Of a stretch of 64,000 bases of DNA, positions 40,147-49,009 are shown one piece after another. Source of the DNA: Gemmatimonadota bacterium (GTDB lineage: Bacteria > Gemmatimonadota > Gemmatimonadetes > Gemmatimonadales > Gemmatimonadaceae); assembly GCA_027622655.1 (NCBI GenBank), contig JAQBYI010000003.1:1-64000 (forward strand), written 5' to 3'. The first letter of the stretch is position 1, and each line of letters opens with the position of its first letter. A program made the position numbers and the translations under genes. Under the pieces are notes generated by a model. That model was not told the origin of the DNA. It did not search any database and was given only the letters and a program-made list of their open reading frames with translations.

Positions 40147-43100
40147 CTCGTCTCTCCTGCACGCGCAGCCTTGGCGTCGGAGCGGCGCTCGAGAATCTCG
40201 TACGCAACCGGAAGCACGAAAAACGTCGCCGCGAGCGAGGTCACCGAGCCACCGATCACTCCCGCGGCGAGCGGCTGGTACAACGCACCGCCGGCACCCC
40301 AGTTGAAGAGCAGCGGAAGCACGCCAGTGACGGTCGTGATTGAAGTCATTGCAATCGCGCGGAGGCGCACACGGCCGCCCATGAGAATCGCGTCGCGCAG
40401 CGGGTGACCTGCCTCACGATACCGCCGAATAGCGTCGAGCTTCACCACCGCTTCGTTGTCGGCCATGCCGATCATCACGACGATGCCGATGAGCGCAACA
40501 GCGTTGATGCTCTGTCCGGTCACGAACAGGAACACGATGCCGCCAATCGCCGCCAGCGGCACTGTCAGCATCACCACGATAGGAATCGTGAACGACGCGA
40601 ACTCTCCGGCGAGAACGAGGAACATCAGCGCTGCCGAGAGCAACGCCACGAACGACAGCTGCTCCGTGGTGCGTCGCTGCTCAGCGTTTGCGCCGGTGAT
40701 CTTCGCCGTTACGCCAGCGGGAAACACGAGATCCGCCATCGCCAATTCGACGTCGCGCTCCGCGCGCTCGGTGCCACCCTCAGCAATAAGACCTTCGACG
40801 ATGCTCACCGGTCGCTGACCCACGCGCACGACTTCAATCGGCGCGCGCGTTTCGGTCACCGTCACGAACTGTCCCACCGGCACGCCGTTGATTGGCGTTG
40901 CCAGCGCGGCCTCGAGGTTCTCGTTCGCGGCGCCGGCGAAGCGTACCGTGATCGGCGTGCGCCGGTCTGTCTCACGGAGTTCGCTTGCCTTCACGCCGCC
41001 AAGCGCCCCCTGTAGCGCACTCGAGATCTGGTCGATGGAAACGCCGCGCATTGCGATGCGATCACGCTGCAGCGAAATCTCGATGATCGGCTGCGTGCTC
41101 GCATACGCGTCACGCACGTCTGTCAGCGTTGGAATCGTCTTGAGCAGCCCGCGGGCACGCTCGGCCCACACACCGGATTCGGCGAGCGTGCGCGCCGTGA
41201 CCTCGACGCGGACGAGTCGCCCTTCACGGCCGATGAGAGACCCGAACTCCGACTGACCCGCCAGGTCGAGCGCCAGCGAACCCTCGGCAAGATCGGGAAC
41301 CAACAGGCGCAGTTTTTCTGCAAAGTCGGCGGCGCTTTCGCCATCGGGAACCGGCACGAGCAGCTGTGCGGTGGCCGACGTTCCCGGATCGGCTCCCGCG
41401 AGAATTTCCTCGTCCGTGGCCAACCCGACGCGGGAGTAGATACCGCTCGCACCCATCGCTTTGGCCGCGTCTTCGATTCGGCCGACCTGTCTCGCCGTTT
41501 CCTCGATCGCTGTGCCTTCAGGAAGCTTCACGGCGGCGACGACGATTCCTTCCTCAACCGCAGGCAGGATTTCCTTCGGAATCACCGTCCACACCCAGAC
41601 CGTGAGCGCGACCGACATGAGCGACACGCCGATTACGAACGGCTTATGGTCGAGCGACCAGATGACGCCGGACTCGTACGCGTGGGCCAGCCGCGCGCCC
41701 AATGCGTCAACAAACGCGAAGAACGCGCTCTTGCGCCTGGAAGATTCTACTGCCGAACCGCGGAGATTCGCGGTTCGGCGGTAAGAGCCAGCTCTACGCC
41801 GACCTATGATCATGACCGGCATGAGCGTCAGCGCGAGAATTAGCGACGCACCCACGCTCGTCACCACCGAGAGCGAGAGATCGCGGAACAGCGCCGCCGC
41901 CAATCCTTTCACGAAGACGATCGGCCCGAACACCAGGAGCGTCGTCAACGTTCCCGCGATGAGTGGCCCGCTCACTTCCTTCGTCGCGGCAATCGTCGCC
42001 GCCACAAGCTCCATCCCTTCTTCGCGTTTGCTCGCCGTGGCCTCGGCCACAACGATGGCATTGTCCACGAGGAGCCCCACACCGAGTGCGAGACCGCCAA
42101 GCGACAGGATGTTGATCGTCACGTCCATGAGCTGCAGCAGGACGAGCGCCACGAGCACCGACAGCGGAACCATCAGCGTGATCGCGAGCGAGAGCCGCCA
42201 GTCGCGCAGGAAGAGCAGAATCACGAGCACGGAAAGAATCGCGCCCGCGACAATCTCCTGGCCGAGGTTCGAGAGCGCGTCGGAGACGAACTGCGCCTGT
42301 GCTGCTACGAGCGTGAGCGTGATGCCCGGAAAATCCACGCGCAACTGTTCCACCGACTCGAGGAGTGTTTCAGTCACCTGAACCGTGTTCGAGCCCGCGT
42401 CTTTGTAAACAACGAGTCCCACGCCCGGCGCGCCGTCGAGCCGCGTCATTGTTCGAGGCTCGGCTGTCGTAACCGAGATCGTCGCCACATCGCGCAACCG
42501 GTACGCCGACGTCGGGGGTCCTATTGGCGTTTCGGCGATTTCGTCGGGCGAGGTGAACTCCGTCATCGCGCGCACGGAGAAACGGAACTGGCCTCGCCGA
42601 ATGGTCCCACCCGCGCCGTCGGCGTTGGCGTTCTGCACGGCCTTGGCGATGTCGTCGGGAGTCAGGCCAAGCGAACGCATTCGTTCCGGATCAACCTCGA
42701 TGCGGATCTCGTCCTCGGGAGACCCAACCACGGCCACGCTCGCAATGCCCGCGATCTGTTCGAGGCGCCGTGCATGCACTTCGCGCGCGCTGCGGGCGAT
42801 GGACGAGATGTCGCCGGCGCCGGTGAGCGCGAGCACCGCAATCGGTCGTTCACCCGGATCGCTCGTGAGCAACGTTGGGCGGTCGGCCGCCGTTGGAAGC
42901 CGGCTGCGCGCATTGTCGAGCCGCTCGCGCACGTTGAGCACCGTGGTCTGCATGTCCGTGCCCCACGCGAACTGCAGATGTGTCGTCACGGAGCCGTTGC
43001 GGCTCACGCTGCGCAACTCCAACAACCCAGGCGTGGCCGCGACGGATTCCTCGATCGGCTCGGCCACGAGTCGTGACACTTCTTCGGCAGCCGCTCCGGA

Positions 43101-43253
43101 CCAGTTCGTACGCACCGTAAGTACCGGCAGCGTCACGTCGGGGAGGAGCGTCACCGGCAGCTTGGCCAGCGACACGCTGCCGAGCAGCACGACCGCGAGC
43201 ACGCTGGCCACGGTGGTGACCGGCCGGCGAATTGCCGCTTCGATCCAGCTCAT
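40143..43253 (-). CDS. RND efflux subunit A
   Basis: The 1036-residue inner-membrane pump subunit starts at ATG 43253 (an ATG 14 codons upstream would overlap the adaptor stop). It begins 'MSWIEAAIRRPVTTVASVLA' and has helix 4 'LALGVGLLVDNAIVVAEATA' with Asp397 at the first proton-relay position and Asn398 at the second, a common variant. Helix 10 reads 'IGMADNEAVVKLDAI', unusual for the family. It is downstream of the lipoprotein adaptor (10-bp gap) and overlaps the second RND subunit, forming an adaptor-RND-RND operon. No TolC-type channel is encoded nearby. The substrate may be drugs or lipids. Confidence 0.9.
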   Translation of the reverse strand: MSWIEAAIRRPVTTVASVLAVVLLGSVSLAKLPVTLLPDVTLPVLTVRTNWSGAAAEEVSRLVAEPIEESVAATPGLLELRSVSRNGSVTTHLQFAWGTDMQTTVLNVRERLDNARSRLPTAADRPTLLTSDPGERPIAVLALTGAGDISSIARSAREVHARRLEQIAGIASVAVVGSPEDEIRIEVDPERMRSLGLTPDDIAKAVQNANADGAGGTIRRGQFRFSVRAMTEFTSPDEIAETPIGPPTSAYRLRDVATISVTTAEPRTMTRLDGAPGVGLVVYKDAGSNTVQVTETLLESVEQLRVDFPGITLTLVAAQAQFVSDALSNLGQEIVAGAILSVLVILLFLRDWRLSLAITLMVPLSVLVALVLLQLMDVTINILSLGGLALGVGLLVDNAIVVAEATASKREEGMELVAATIAATKEVSGPLIAGTLTTLLVFGPIVFVKGLAAALFRDLSLSVVTSVGASLILALTLMPVMIIGRRRAGSYRRTANLRGSAVESSRRKSAFFAFVDALGARLAHAYESGVIWSLDHKPFVIGVSLMSVALTVWVWTVIPKEILPAVEEGIVVAAVKLPEGTAIEETARQVGRIEDAAKAMGASGIYSRVGLATDEEILAGADPGTSATAQLLVPVPDGESAADFAEKLRLLVPDLAEGSLALDLAGQSEFGSLIGREGRLVRVEVTARTLAESGVWAERARGLLKTIPTLTDVRDAYASTQPIIEISLQRDRIAMRGVSIDQISSALQGALGGVKASELRETDRRTPITVRFAGAANENLEAALATPINGVPVGQFVTVTETRAPIEVVRVGQRPVSIVEGLIAEGGTERAERDVELAMADLVFPAGVTAKITGANAEQRRTTEQLSFVALLSAALMFLVLAGEFASFTIPIVVMLTVPLAAIGGIVFLFVTGQSINAVALIGIVVMIGMADNEAVVKLDAIRRYREAGHPLRDAILMGGRVRLRAIAMTSITTVTGVLPLLFNWGAGGALYQPLAAGVIGGSVTSLAATFFVLPVAYEILERRSDAKAARAGETS

Positions 43254-43263
43254 ACGAAAGCCC

Positions 43264-44436
43264 TTACGGGCGGCCGGTCTCGCGCACGGATACAACGCGC
43301 ACCGGCGCGTCGTGCGTCAGCGTGAGATGCCCTTCCGTGATCACCATGTCGCCGGCTGCGATCGGAATCTGCCCCGTTGTTGAGTCGGCGAGAATCTCGC
43401 GCTCGCGTCCGTTGGAGCGGCCCGGGTTCACGTACACCCACTGCGCGCGGCCGTTGCGGACAACAAACACGAGGGGCCGGCCGTCGCGTTCAATCACAGC
43501 ACGGTCGGGCACGATGGTGCGGCCCGCGAGGCGCGTCGCTTCGAGCCGAAGGTCGGCATACATCCCCGGACGCAGCACGCCGTTGCCGGTGAGCCGGATG
43601 TACGCGCGGCCCGCACGGGTGGTGCTGTCTACCAATGGAAGCACTGCGATCACCCGGCCGCTGGCAACCACGTTCGGCGACGCGGCCGACGACACGCTCG
43701 CCTGTCCGCCGACCTTTACGAGCGGCAGATCGTGCTCGAGCACGGCCGCTTCGATTCTGAGCCGCTGCACGTCCACGATCACGGCAATGTCACCGCCGCC
43801 CGTGAGCCGTTCGCCCGCGGCCACGCTCACCTTGTCCACCACACCATTGAATGGCGCGATGATTACCGATCGTTCGCGGTCGAGCTTCGCCTGATCAAGC
43901 CGAACCCGATTGGCGTCAACGCCGTTCCTGAGTTCGGCGTTCCTGCGACGCTCCGGCGTCGGCGCCTGACCGGAGACAATCGAGTCTGGCACGTAGTTGT
44001 CTTGCGCGCGGAGCATCGACTCCTGAAGCGCAATCTCCGCCGTACGCACGGCGAGATCGAACGGACGCTGGTCAAACGTGATGATCGGCTGCCCTGCGCT
44101 CACGCGGTCGCCCGGGCGCACGTGCACCGTCTGCACGGTGCCCGTGACCTCGGCTTTTAGCTTAGCTTCGGCGTCGGACCGAACCTGGCCGGTAGTGTTC
44201 ACGGTGAGAACCAGATCGCCAACGCGCACTTCCTCGGCTACGACCGGAAGGTTGACGCGAGACTCGGCTGCTGGCTCTGAGGCGGTGTCACCGCCTGCTC
44301 CGGCAGCAGAGTTTGTAGCTGCCGATGAGTCATCGCTGCCTGTGGCGGCGGTATCGGCCTTTGAGCAGGCCGCACCGATCAGCGCGGCGGCAACTACTAC
44401 TCCGATGGCTCGGCGGGGGAGTTTGAGTGTTTTCAC
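43264..44436 (-). CDS. RND efflux periplasmic adaptor lipoprotein
   Basis: The GTG at 44436 gives 390 residues with a lipoprotein leader (LPRRAIGVVVAAALIGAAC). A low-complexity Ala/Ser/Thr/Asp stretch of ~40 residues follows the Cys. Then come the membrane-fusion domains: lipoyl half 'VTGTVQTVHVRPGDRVSAGQ', hairpin region, second lipoyl half 'SVIIAPFNGVVDKVSVAAGE', and barrel 'GVLRPGMYADLRLEATRLAG'. The hairpin is short. It is the first gene of the adaptor-RND-RND operon. The open frame extends upstream to 45531, but that part is the antisense of the CitMHS gene and is rejected. Confidence 0.92.
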   Translation of the reverse strand: MKTLKLPRRAIGVVVAAALIGAACSKADTAATGSDDSSAATNSAAGAGGDTASEPAAESRVNLPVVAEEVRVGDLVLTVNTTGQVRSDAEAKLKAEVTGTVQTVHVRPGDRVSAGQPIITFDQRPFDLAVRTAEIALQESMLRAQDNYVPDSIVSGQAPTPERRRNAELRNGVDANRVRLDQAKLDRERSVIIAPFNGVVDKVSVAAGERLTGGGDIAVIVDVQRLRIEAAVLEHDLPLVKVGGQASVSSAASPNVVASGRVIAVLPLVDSTTRAGRAYIRLTGNGVLRPGMYADLRLEATRLAGRTIVPDRAVIERDGRPLVFVVRNGRAQWVYVNPGRSNGREREILADSTTGQIPIAAGDMVITEGHLTLTHDAPVRVVSVRETGRP

Positions 44437-44457
44437 AGATATAATCGTGGTGGCAAC

Positions 44458-44482
44458 CCACGGCGCGGGGCAACTGCCGTGG
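44458..44482. promoter_or_regulatory. Inverted repeat upstream of the RND operon
   Basis: CCACGGC (44458-44464) and GCCGTGG (44476-44482) are perfect 7-bp arms around an 11-nt centre, 22 bp before the adaptor start on the minus strand. It could be a repressor operator or a leader hairpin. No regulator gene is adjacent. The rest of the 182-bp gap shows nothing clear. Confidence 0.35.
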
Positions 44483-44618
44483 CCGGATTGAGGACAACTG
44501 TTTGTATCCCCGGCGCGGTCAATGGTTGCCGGGCGAAGCACGACACGCTCCGCGCTGAAGGCACAGCCGAATCTGTAAGTCGTAGTCCGCCGATCGAGCG
44601 TGTTCACGCAGGCTGACT

Positions 44619-45950
44619 TCAGGGAACGACGCTGCCCACGAGCGGCACTACCGCCGTCAACAGGGCCACTGCGAGCAGGACGCAGACGCTCATCAACGCC
44701 CACTTCATCGTGTAACGCTGATGATCGTCGAAGTCCACGCCCACGAGTCCCACCAGGAGGTAGGTGGACGGCACCAGCGGACTGAGCAGATGCACCGGCT
44801 GTCCGATAAGCGACGCGCGCGCCATCTCGGCGGCCGTGATCCCGTACGCGTCGCCGGCGGCGGCGAGGATGGGCAGGATGCCAAAGTAGAACGCGTCGTT
44901 GGAGACGAAGAAGGTGAATGGCGCGCTGAGCACGGCCGTCACGACCGCCAGGTAAGGACCCAGAGCCGTCGGCACGGCTCCCACCACGCTGTTCGCCATC
45001 GCGTCCACCATCTCGGTGCCGCTGAGAATGCCGGTGAAGACGCCGGCCGCGAAGATGAGGCCCACCACCGCAAGCACGTTGCCGGCATGCCTCGATAGCA
45101 ATGACTTCTGCTCGTCGATGCTCGGGTAGTTGAGCATCATCGCGATGGCAAATCCAAGCATGAAGAGCGCGGGCAGCGGCAGCACGGCGCTCACGAGCCC
45201 CACCAGCAACACGGCAGTGAGGAGCGCATTGATGACCAATCGGTCGGGACGACGATGCTCCTCGTCCTCGTGGAAGCTCGGGTTCGCCAACTCCTCCTCG
45301 AGTACGGGCGGGAGCCCGTCGGCGGGCGTCGGCTCGGTCGCCAGGCGCGCGCGCTCCCGGAGGCCGAGACGATACGCCACGAACAGCACCCATACGGCAC
45401 CAGCCACCATCGCCGGAATCATCGGCACGAAGACGTCGTTCATCTCCAGGCCAAGTGCGCTGACCGCGCGCGCTGTCGGACCGCCCCAGGGGAGGATATT
45501 CATCACACCTCCGGCGAGCATCACCACGCACGCGAGGTTGAGGAGCCGCATCCCCATGCGTCGGTAGAGCGGCAGCATCGCCGCGGTGGTGATCATGTAC
45601 GTGGTCGATCCATCACCGTCGAGCGAGACGACGAGCGCGAGGGCCGCCGTGCCGACGATGACCTTGAGCGGGTCGCCATGCACGAGCACGACGATCCGCT
45701 TCACGAAGGGCTCAAACAGCCCGGCGTCCATCATGATCGCGAAGTAGAGGATCGCGAACATCAGCATCACGCCGGTTGGGGCGAGGTTGCGGATGCCGGT
45801 AAGCATCATCTCGCCGAGCTCCAGAGAGAATCCGGCGAGGAGACCGAAGACGATCGGCACGAGGATCAGCGCTACGAGCGGTGAGAGCCGTTTGGTCATG
45901 ATCAGCGTCATGAAGACGATGACCATCCCGAAGGCGAGCAGGGTCAGCAT
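44619..45950 (-). CDS. CitMHS-family citrate (divalent metal-citrate) transporter
   Basis: The 443-residue protein has 11-12 membrane helices and opens with the typical 'MTKRLSPLVALILVPIVFGL'. Further blocks are 'MLMFAILYFAIMMDAGLFEP', 'VSLDGDGSTTYMITTAAMLP' and 'FFVSNDAFYFGILPILA'. The family takes up citrate complexed with Mg2+ or Ca2+ with protons. A hydrophilic loop with Glu/Asp/His (residues ~225-245) lies in the middle. It starts only 28 bp after the CocE-type hydrolase ends on the same strand, so they may be co-transcribed. Substrate specificity is predicted by family only. Confidence 0.9.
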   Translation of the reverse strand: MLTLLAFGMVIVFMTLIMTKRLSPLVALILVPIVFGLLAGFSLELGEMMLTGIRNLAPTGVMLMFAILYFAIMMDAGLFEPFVKRIVVLVHGDPLKVIVGTAALALVVSLDGDGSTTYMITTAAMLPLYRRMGMRLLNLACVVMLAGGVMNILPWGGPTARAVSALGLEMNDVFVPMIPAMVAGAVWVLFVAYRLGLRERARLATEPTPADGLPPVLEEELANPSFHEDEEHRRPDRLVINALLTAVLLVGLVSAVLPLPALFMLGFAIAMMLNYPSIDEQKSLLSRHAGNVLAVVGLIFAAGVFTGILSGTEMVDAMANSVVGAVPTALGPYLAVVTAVLSAPFTFFVSNDAFYFGILPILAAAGDAYGITAAEMARASLIGQPVHLLSPLVPSTYLLVGLVGVDFDDHQRYTMKWALMSVCVLLAVALLTAVVPLVGSVVP

Positions 45951-45978
45951 GAGGGCGGCTCCACTACGATCTCTCTTC

Positions 45979-47976
45979 TCAGGGACGCGCCGGGGCCAAC
46001 GGCAACACGATGTGCGAGGGCCAGGTGGCGCTGTGCTGCACCGCGATGTCGGTCGTGACCATACGCCGGTTCTTGCCCAACGGGTCGCCGGTGTTGGGAT
46101 TCACGTCGAACCGCGGGAAGTTGCTGCTCGAGATGTCCACGCGGATCCGATGCCCCTTCTTGAACACGTTCGCGGTTGGGAAAGGGTCGATGGTGAACTC
46201 GTACACGCGCCCCGGTTCGAGGAGCACCTCGTGGTCTCGCGTTGCGCGATAGCGACCGCGGATAATCGCGTCGGTGATGTTCAGATCGAATCCACCCGGC
46301 CACGCGTCGCTCGGCGGATAGACGTCGACGAGCTTCGCGGTGAAGTCGGCGTCCACCGTCGAGGCCGACGCGTAGAGCACGACCTTGATCGGGCCAATCA
46401 CGGTCATGTCCTCGGCGAGCGGTTCAGTCTGGAAGACGACGACGTCCGCGCGCGTGCGCAGCGGCAGGAATGGCGCCTTGGAGGGCGGGAAACGCGGATC
46501 CTCGCGCTGGTCGTACGCGCCATCCTTGAGGCGCGCGGAGGCGCCACCACCAATGGTGGGAACCGGACTGCGAGGATCGAAGGTGTAGGTCGTGGACGAG
46601 GCGGACGTGGTCGGCTTCGTGGCGGAGAGCGATCCGTCGGCGTGAAAGTAGTACGGCACATTCCGCGTGCCGGCGATCGGCCACTCGCCCGCATTCAGCC
46701 AGTAACCGCCATGGAAGAGTCGGCCGTTCTCGTCCCTGTGTCCGTCGCCCGTCCCCATCACGAAGACGCGCACCGCGGCGTCCTTCTCGGCGCCACTCGC
46801 TCCGCCCTTCAGGAAGTGATCGAACCACTTGAGATGGAAGTCGGTCGCGAAATCCACGATCGCCGCATCGGGCCCGTACGCAACATCGCCCGCGTACGTG
46901 AGGTGATTGCCGCCATGCGTCCAGGGGCCAACGAGGATGCGCTGCGGTGATTTCTTGAGGCGGCTCAACTCGACGTAGTTCTTGAAGGTGCCGGCGAGGA
47001 AGATGTCGTACCATCCACCCACCTGCAGCATCGGGATGTCCGCGGTCTCGGGGTAATGCTCGTCCCAGGCGAGCATCGGGTCCTTCCAGAACGCGTCGTA
47101 GTCGGCGCGTTCAAAGAAATCCATGTACCAGCCTTCGTACTCCGGCACAACCGAGAGCGGATTGAGGCCCCGACGGAACGGCTGCACGCTGTACCAGTCC
47201 TCGACCTTCTCTTTCTCCATCAACGCTTTCACCGCGGGCGATCGCGCGTCGGCGAGCATCTGCGACCAGGCCCAGGTGAGCTGGCGACCCATCTCGTAAG
47301 TGCCGCGGAAGCGCACGCCGTGGTCCCAGCCGTTGGACATGCCGCCCATGTTGAGCACGAGCGACTTGAGCGAAGGTGGAGAAAGTTGCGCGGCCCCTGC
47401 CTCCATGTGGGCGGAGAACGATGTACCCCACATCCCGACGGCGCCGTTCGACCAGGGCTGGCGCGCGAGCCACTCGACCGCGTCGAAGCTGTCGGTGGCG
47501 TCCACGGGCTGCACCTTGAGGAAGATCCCTTCCGACTTGTAGCGCCCGCGCGTGTCCTGGACTGCGACCACGTAGCCACGCTCAGCGAACCACTGCGCCT
47601 GCGAGTGCAGCTGCGACTTCCCGTACGGCGAACGGTTGAGCAACACCGGGAAGCGCTCGTTCAACGGGACCCCGTTGCGCGCGGGACGGAAGATGTCTGT
47701 CGCCATCCGCTTGCCGTCGCGGGTGGGCATCATCAGGTCGCGCTCCACCAGCACGGCGTCGTAGCGCTTCGGCGATCCGACCCAGTCGGCAGGCGGCATG
47801 CGGTGCTGCTGTGCGTGCACGGCGACCGGCGCTACGCCGATAACGAGCGTGACACCGATCGCGACACCGATCGCGACACCGATCGCGACACCGATCGCGA
47901 AGAGAACCGGCGCGGCGACGGCGATGAGCGCCGGGGAGCGGCGGGGAGCGCAGTGACTCAACGTTGCTGGAAGCAT
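45979..47976 (-). CDS. Exported CocE/NonD-type hydrolase (X-Pro dipeptidyl-peptidase family)
   Basis: The 665-residue protein has an alpha/beta-hydrolase core: 'MMPTRDGKRMATDIFRPA' near the N-terminus, nucleophile Ser in 'VGMWGTSFSAHMEAGA', oxyanion region 'VLLNRSPYGKSQLHSQAQ', and catalytic Asp/His later ('GPWTHGGNHLTYAG'). A C-terminal jelly-roll domain (X-Pro dipeptidyl-peptidase C-terminal type) follows. Members act as aminopeptidases, cocaine esterase-like esterases or acylases. The export signal is odd: its hydrophobic core is a repeated AIGV block and is over 30 residues long, so the protein may stay membrane-anchored. It ends 28 bp from the CitMHS gene. Confidence 0.9.
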   Translation of the reverse strand: MLPATLSHCAPRRSPALIAVAAPVLFAIGVAIGVAIGVAIGVTLVIGVAPVAVHAQQHRMPPADWVGSPKRYDAVLVERDLMMPTRDGKRMATDIFRPARNGVPLNERFPVLLNRSPYGKSQLHSQAQWFAERGYVVAVQDTRGRYKSEGIFLKVQPVDATDSFDAVEWLARQPWSNGAVGMWGTSFSAHMEAGAAQLSPPSLKSLVLNMGGMSNGWDHGVRFRGTYEMGRQLTWAWSQMLADARSPAVKALMEKEKVEDWYSVQPFRRGLNPLSVVPEYEGWYMDFFERADYDAFWKDPMLAWDEHYPETADIPMLQVGGWYDIFLAGTFKNYVELSRLKKSPQRILVGPWTHGGNHLTYAGDVAYGPDAAIVDFATDFHLKWFDHFLKGGASGAEKDAAVRVFVMGTGDGHRDENGRLFHGGYWLNAGEWPIAGTRNVPYYFHADGSLSATKPTTSASSTTYTFDPRSPVPTIGGGASARLKDGAYDQREDPRFPPSKAPFLPLRTRADVVVFQTEPLAEDMTVIGPIKVVLYASASTVDADFTAKLVDVYPPSDAWPGGFDLNITDAIIRGRYRATRDHEVLLEPGRVYEFTIDPFPTANVFKKGHRIRVDISSSNFPRFDVNPNTGDPLGKNRRMVTTDIAVQHSATWPSHIVLPLAPARP
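47851..47898 (-). repeat. 12-bp tandem repeat inside the signal peptide
   Basis: On the plus strand the unit GACACCGATCGC is repeated four times (47851-47862, 47863-47874, 47875-47886, 47887-47898). On the coding strand it encodes repeated Ala-Ile-Gly-Val in the hydrophobic core of the hydrolase leader. Each unit adds four hydrophobic residues and keeps the frame. Confidence 0.93.
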
Positions 47977-48135
47977 GGCGGTCCTTCCCTGAGACGACGA
48001 GAGCGAAACGGACGGCTGGCGTCAGACGCCACTCAAAGTATCGGCCGGAAGGGCATCGCGCTCCCGCACGCGGTTCCAACTATTCGCCTGTCCCCTGAGT
48101 GCGGGCTCGGGATCTGTTCGACCGCTCGTGCCATC

Positions 48136-48255
48136 CTAGGACGACTGCTGCTCTTTCTCCGCGCCCATCAGGGGACGGTAGAAGATCAGTGCGTTGCGAT
48201 CCAGGTCGCAGGGAGCAAACTCGCGTGTTTCCCATGGCATATCGCGAATGCCGTT
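48136..48255 (-). pseudogene. 3' stub of a VOC/glyoxalase-family gene
   Basis: The last ~39 codons before the TAG at 48136 read 'GIRDMPWETREFAPCDLDRN' and 'ALIFYRPL', which is the standard C-terminal strand-turn of bleomycin-resistance/glyoxalase (VOC) proteins (compare xxPWGxREFxxxDPDGNxLxF). The expected ~80-100 upstream residues are absent; the DNA before it shows no coding sense in any frame. The stub lies next to GNAT, DUF1028, TfoX and DinB-type genes, a common small-protein neighbourhood. Confidence 0.6.
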
Positions 48256-48478
48256 AGGGCTGCACTCCGGAGTTCTTTGGGAGGGTAAGAAACGTCCAAG
48301 AGCCGGCCTTCGGGGTCGCCGCCGGCCGGAACAGTTTCGCTCTAAAACCAATCTCAGACGCGGGTTTGGTCATTATCGCACGGTATCGTTGATCGGCGTT
48401 TGATTACTGCACTGCGCGGTCGCACAACGATGTCGGCTTCCCCACTCGCGCGGCAAGTCTGCCTAGCAACCGCTCGAA
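48256..48478. other. Non-coding stretch
   Basis: No gene, repeat family or structured RNA is recognisable here. It contains a GC-rich imperfect inverted repeat (GCCGGC...GCCGGC around 48303-48327). Together with the VOC stub and the 159 bp upstream of the hydrolase start, this makes a ~500-bp region without an intact gene. Confidence 0.5.
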
Positions 48479-48907
48479 TCAGAATCGTTTCTGAAGAAAT
48501 GCACGCGAGCGGCCGATGGGATAATCGTCCTGTACTCCGAAAACCGTGTAGCTGAGTTTTTCGTAGAACGGTCGAGCCTGAAAGTCGAGCGTATCGAGGA
48601 AGGCTCCTATGCAGCCACGCTGGAGCGCCTCCTCTTCGGCGCGAGCGACGAGGTCTCGACCAACTCCGTTGCGCCGTTTTGACTCGGCGACCCAAAGCAG
48701 ATCAATGAACAGCCAACCCCACGCGGTTTCGCCCACCAGACCGCCGATGAGGCGTTCGTCGGCGTCCTTCGCCGCGACGAGGAGCGGCCGCCGTTCGGAA
48801 TCACCGGCGTGCTCCTCGTTGAAAGCTCGCAGGCCAGCAAAGACTGCCGAGCGAACAGCCCCCTCGGATTCAGCCGGTACGATGTCGATACGCGGAGAAA
48901 ATGTCAT
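48479..48907 (-). CDS. GNAT-family N-acetyltransferase
   Basis: The 142-residue cytoplasmic protein has the GNAT acetyl-CoA loop 'VAESKRRNGVGRDLVARAEE' (motif A), preceded by the beta-4 strand 'WGWLFIDLLWV' and followed by 'FLDTLDFQARPFYEKLSYTV' (motif B), which is typical of small-molecule or antibiotic acetyltransferases. Length is complete. It stands alone on the minus strand, about 100 bp from a DUF1028 gene. The acceptor cannot be predicted. Confidence 0.9.
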   Translation of the reverse strand: MTFSPRIDIVPAESEGAVRSAVFAGLRAFNEEHAGDSERRPLLVAAKDADERLIGGLVGETAWGWLFIDLLWVAESKRRNGVGRDLVARAEEEALQRGCIGAFLDTLDFQARPFYEKLSYTVFGVQDDYPIGRSRAFLQKRF

Positions 48908-49009
48908 CTGGCCTGTCAGTGGTCAGTCCGATCGGCGAAACTCGTCGAGGCCTTCGAGGAAAAAGTCAACGATTCGAGCTGAGTCACGGGAATGAATGAG
49001 TTTGCGGGC

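Noticed and set aside
44437-45531. N-terminal extension of the RND adaptor reading frame
   Set aside because: It is the antisense of the CitMHS gene, Arg/Gly-rich and without domains. The lipoprotein leader right after GTG 44436 sets the true start.
48335-48355. Minus-strand GGTTTTAGAGCGAAAC resembling a type II CRISPR repeat
   Set aside because: A single copy with no second repeat, spacers or cas genes nearby, so it is chance similarity.
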